Assembly (NCBI GenBank): GCA_963806635.1
Contig: CAWDZA010000016.1
Coordinates: forward strand, 62,001 to 126,000
Length of the DNA: 64,000 nucleotides
Reading direction: 5' to 3'
Source of the DNA: CAVVEQ01 sp963806635
GTDB taxonomy: Bacteria; Chloroflexota; Anaerolineae; Anaerolineales; Anaerolineaceae
Under the pieces are notes generated by a model. That model did not search any database. It was given only the letters and a program-made list of their open reading frames with translations, and was not told where the DNA came from. Positions within the stretch are counted from its first letter, which is position 1, and every line of letters starts with the position of its first letter. Shown piece after piece: positions 62,354-64,000 of this stretch. The translations under genes were made by a program, and so were the position numbers.

Positions 62354-63498
62354 TGTTTAGATTCTCCACCACCGATCTTCACTCGTGGATCCACCAGGGC
62401 GTAAACAAAATCAAGGATAAACACGGTGATCGCCAGAAGATAGGCGTAAACAACCGTGATCCCCAGGATGACCGGGGTATCAAAAAGCCCGATCGCCTGG
62501 AATTGAGCCCGCCCGATCCCCGGCCAGACAAAGAGCGTCTCGATGATCGGACCTCCAACGATGATCGTGATCATCAGCAAAGCGAAGCTGGTAATGATCG
62601 TCGGCAAAGTCGGGCGCAGGATATATTTGCGCTCAATATCCCGCGAGCTGAGTCCTTTGGCTTTCGCCATATCCACATAATCTTCACTCGAATAAATGAG
62701 GAAGAAGGTGCGCCAGGCGAAGATCTCTATAAATATCCCTCCAATAAGTAGAGCTGTTATCGGAAGAATCATATGGCGCCCAAGGCTGACCATATATTGC
62801 AGGGGTTGAGTCGGGGGGGGCGAATCGACCATCCCGGAAAATGGCAGGATTTTAAGGATGGCCGCGAAGATCAGCACCAGGAAGATGCCGTAAAACCAAC
62901 CCGGAGCTGAGGATAGAGGCGTGAGGGCGATCAATACTTTATCCCAAATGCTTCCGTATTTCCGGGAGAGAATCAATGAAAAATACATGGCAGTAAAAAA
63001 GAGAAGCAGGGCTTCTGTGCCAAATAATAGCAGGGTGGTTGGCAGACGTTCCAAAATGATCGTGCGAACACTGTTCGATCCGCTGTTGCTCGACATCTGG
63101 AGCGCCCTGCCGAGATTAAGGGTAATTGCATTCGTCAGGTATGCGGCGCTGCGGATAACGAAGGGTTGATTCAAACCGTACCGCTCTTCCTGCAAAGCGA
63201 TCATAGTGTTAATTTTGGTTGTTTTTGCTTCCGGTGAAAGAAATTTCGAAGCAGGGTCGCGTCCTACTCGCTGGGAAATGTCTTCCCGGATCTGCGCGCG
63301 TTGGATCTTGTCGACATACCCACCCATGTTGGCGATCAAAACGGTCAGGTAAAGGGCTACAACCACGGTAAAAAATAGGGTGATGATTCGGACAGCTGTA
63401 TATTTCGCCACCCGGGAAAAAGTACTGCTTCCGCCCTTGGCTTTTACTTCCTGTTCCGTAATTTCGCTGTTTTCTAAAGGGGGGTTGGCTTCGGACAT
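62350..63498 (-). CDS. Oligopeptide ABC transporter permease (DppB/OppB-like)
   Basis: The 382-residue protein has a polar N-terminal extension of about 30 residues, a first span and a long extracytoplasmic region. A five-span core follows with the EAA-loop equivalent VDMAKAKGLSSRDIERKYILRP. The ending is as expected: GPIIETLFVWPGIGRAQFQAIG, then DFVYALVDPRVK. It forms the pore with the DppC-like permease. It is the first complete gene of the operon in view, and the binding protein gene precedes it by about 80 bases with a hairpin between. Confidence 0.95.
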   Translation of the reverse strand: MSEANPPLENSEITEQEVKAKGGSSTFSRVAKYTAVRIITLFFTVVVALYLTVLIANMGGYVDKIQRAQIREDISQRVGRDPASKFLSPEAKTTKINTMIALQEERYGLNQPFVIRSAAYLTNAITLNLGRALQMSSNSGSNSVRTIILERLPTTLLLFGTEALLLFFTAMYFSLILSRKYGSIWDKVLIALTPLSSAPGWFYGIFLVLIFAAILKILPFSGMVDSPPPTQPLQYMVSLGRHMILPITALLIGGIFIEIFAWRTFFLIYSSEDYVDMAKAKGLSSRDIERKYILRPTLPTIITSFALLMITIIVGGPIIETLFVWPGIGRAQFQAIGLFDTPVILGITVVYAYLLAITVFILDFVYALVDPRVKIGGGESKQ

Positions 63499-63527
63499 GA
63501 GGTCTACATTCCTTTCTAGATAAAGAT

Positions 63528-63562
63528 ACCCGGCAGAACCGGAAAGACCGATCCTGCCGGGT
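63528..63562 (-). terminator. Intercistronic hairpin between binding protein and permease genes
   Basis: ACCCGGCAG and CTGCCGGGT form a 9-base stem with a 17-base loop. The T-run is poor, so it is more likely a partial terminator or an mRNA-stabilising element that raises binding-protein expression. Confidence 0.6.
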
Positions 63563-63578
63563 GAAAATTATACTGCGA

Positions 63579-64000
63579 TTATGGGGCTGTAGTGACGAAT
63601 TCGTATGTCACAAAGGTGGGCAGTGCCACAACCTTGGAGGCAATCGCGACTGTCAGCACGTTTGAGCCGGCAACCAGCTTGGAGGTCTGGTCGGCGGTCA
63701 GGTCAACAGTTGCAGTTCCATCACCAGTGATGGTCGCGGGACCACTGAGAGCGATATCGCCGTTCGCATCCTTGACAATGAAGGAAACTGCGCTGAGGTC
63801 AGCCTGCGGGTACGGTTGGTCGTTGAAGGTAATGGTTACATTGAAAGGTGGCGGGTTGACCGATGGTGACGGTCGCAGGACCATCCACAGCAGCAACTAG
63901 CGATTCTGGGTGCAGCGAACCCGGACCATCTATCCAGAGGATCCGCAAAATCTGCGAATCGTTTCAATATGATTGTGCCTTCCACCGGGTAAGCCTTATC
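63579..64000 (-). CDS. ABC transporter substrate-binding protein, C-terminal fragment with two frameshifts
   Basis: The gene runs off the right edge. Three successive frames give one continuous protein: KAYPVEGTII, then ILRILWIDGPGSLHPES with DGPATVTIGQPATF, then NVTITFNDQPYPQADL to the end at LPTFVTYEFVTTAP. Each junction is explained by one extra base (AAA at 63962-63964, TTT at 63844-63846). The last 90 residues look like a bacterial Ig-like domain attached to a solute-binding protein. Position just upstream of two Opp-type permeases supports an oligopeptide or oligosaccharide binding role, but the core of the protein is not in view. Confidence 0.72.

Noticed and set aside
1..64000. CRISPR arrays, insertion sequences, prophage or rRNA genes
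   Set aside because: No regularly spaced repeats, no active transposase or integrase, no phage structural genes and no rRNA sequence were seen; the transposase-like domain at 39.5 kb lacks catalytic residues.

Overview
The window reads as a chromosomal segment of a Chloroflexota bacterium, most likely class Anaerolineae. The pointers are a single-chain glycyl-tRNA synthetase with alpha and beta fused, lipoproteins with long Thr/Pro linkers carrying SH3b, LysM or Ig-like domains, TPR proteins, orphan or degenerate receivers, and a dnaB-dnaD-helicase loader block. This assignment is inference: there is no rRNA gene, and one tRNA (Gln) was found. Gene density is high, most starts have a Shine-Dalgarno site, and many neighbours overlap by ATGA.

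Layout. 1-12.7 kb, all minus strand: an ADP-ribosylglycohydrolase fragment, glyQS, a polytopic GT-C-like membrane protein, an AT-rich LtaS-like sulfatase, a PBP1-like protein that has lost its catalytic motifs, and a TPR membrane protein. 13-15.2 kb, plus strand: an orphan OmpR-type regulator and an SH3b lipoprotein. 15.3-18.8 kb: a complete Na+-pumping methylmalonyl-CoA decarboxylase operon. 19-29 kb: accessory genes with two damaged lipoprotein genes, a DUF92-PEBP pair, a bacterial PH protein, a DegT aminotransferase, a Cys/Met PLP enzyme, a thiolase and a LysM lipoprotein. 29.4-33.4 kb: a replication operon of bifunctional nuclease, DnaB, DnaD and a helicase loader with two AAA+ domains. 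33.5-41.4 kb: FTR1 iron permease, TPR protein, polA, and a receiver protein with a transposase-like tail. 41.5-46.3 kb: a surface-polysaccharide cluster (wecC, wecB, GT4, phosphodiesterase). 46.3-53.9 kb: a polymer-forming membrane protein, three tandem M42 aminopeptidases, and a chelatase-like AAA+/VWA pair. 54-58.7 kb: NifU-like and cNMP-binding proteins, recO, cdd, glmU, tRNA-Gln, and a second receiver protein. 58.8-64 kb: an oligopeptide ABC transporter operon.

The most striking pattern is that ten conserved coding frames, including the essential glmU, are each interrupted by one extra base, always in the +1 direction and mostly in a short homopolymer. Insertion-biased sequencing or assembly error is the leading explanation, but reads are needed to exclude real +1 recoding. 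Other points are the catalytically dead-looking PBP, the Y1-transposase-like domain on a receiver protein, the duplicated helicase loader, and dispersed TTGATTGG-type repeats next to stop codons. Apart from the stretch held by the decayed gene at 20.4-21.4 kb, no gap over 300 bases lacks a gene.
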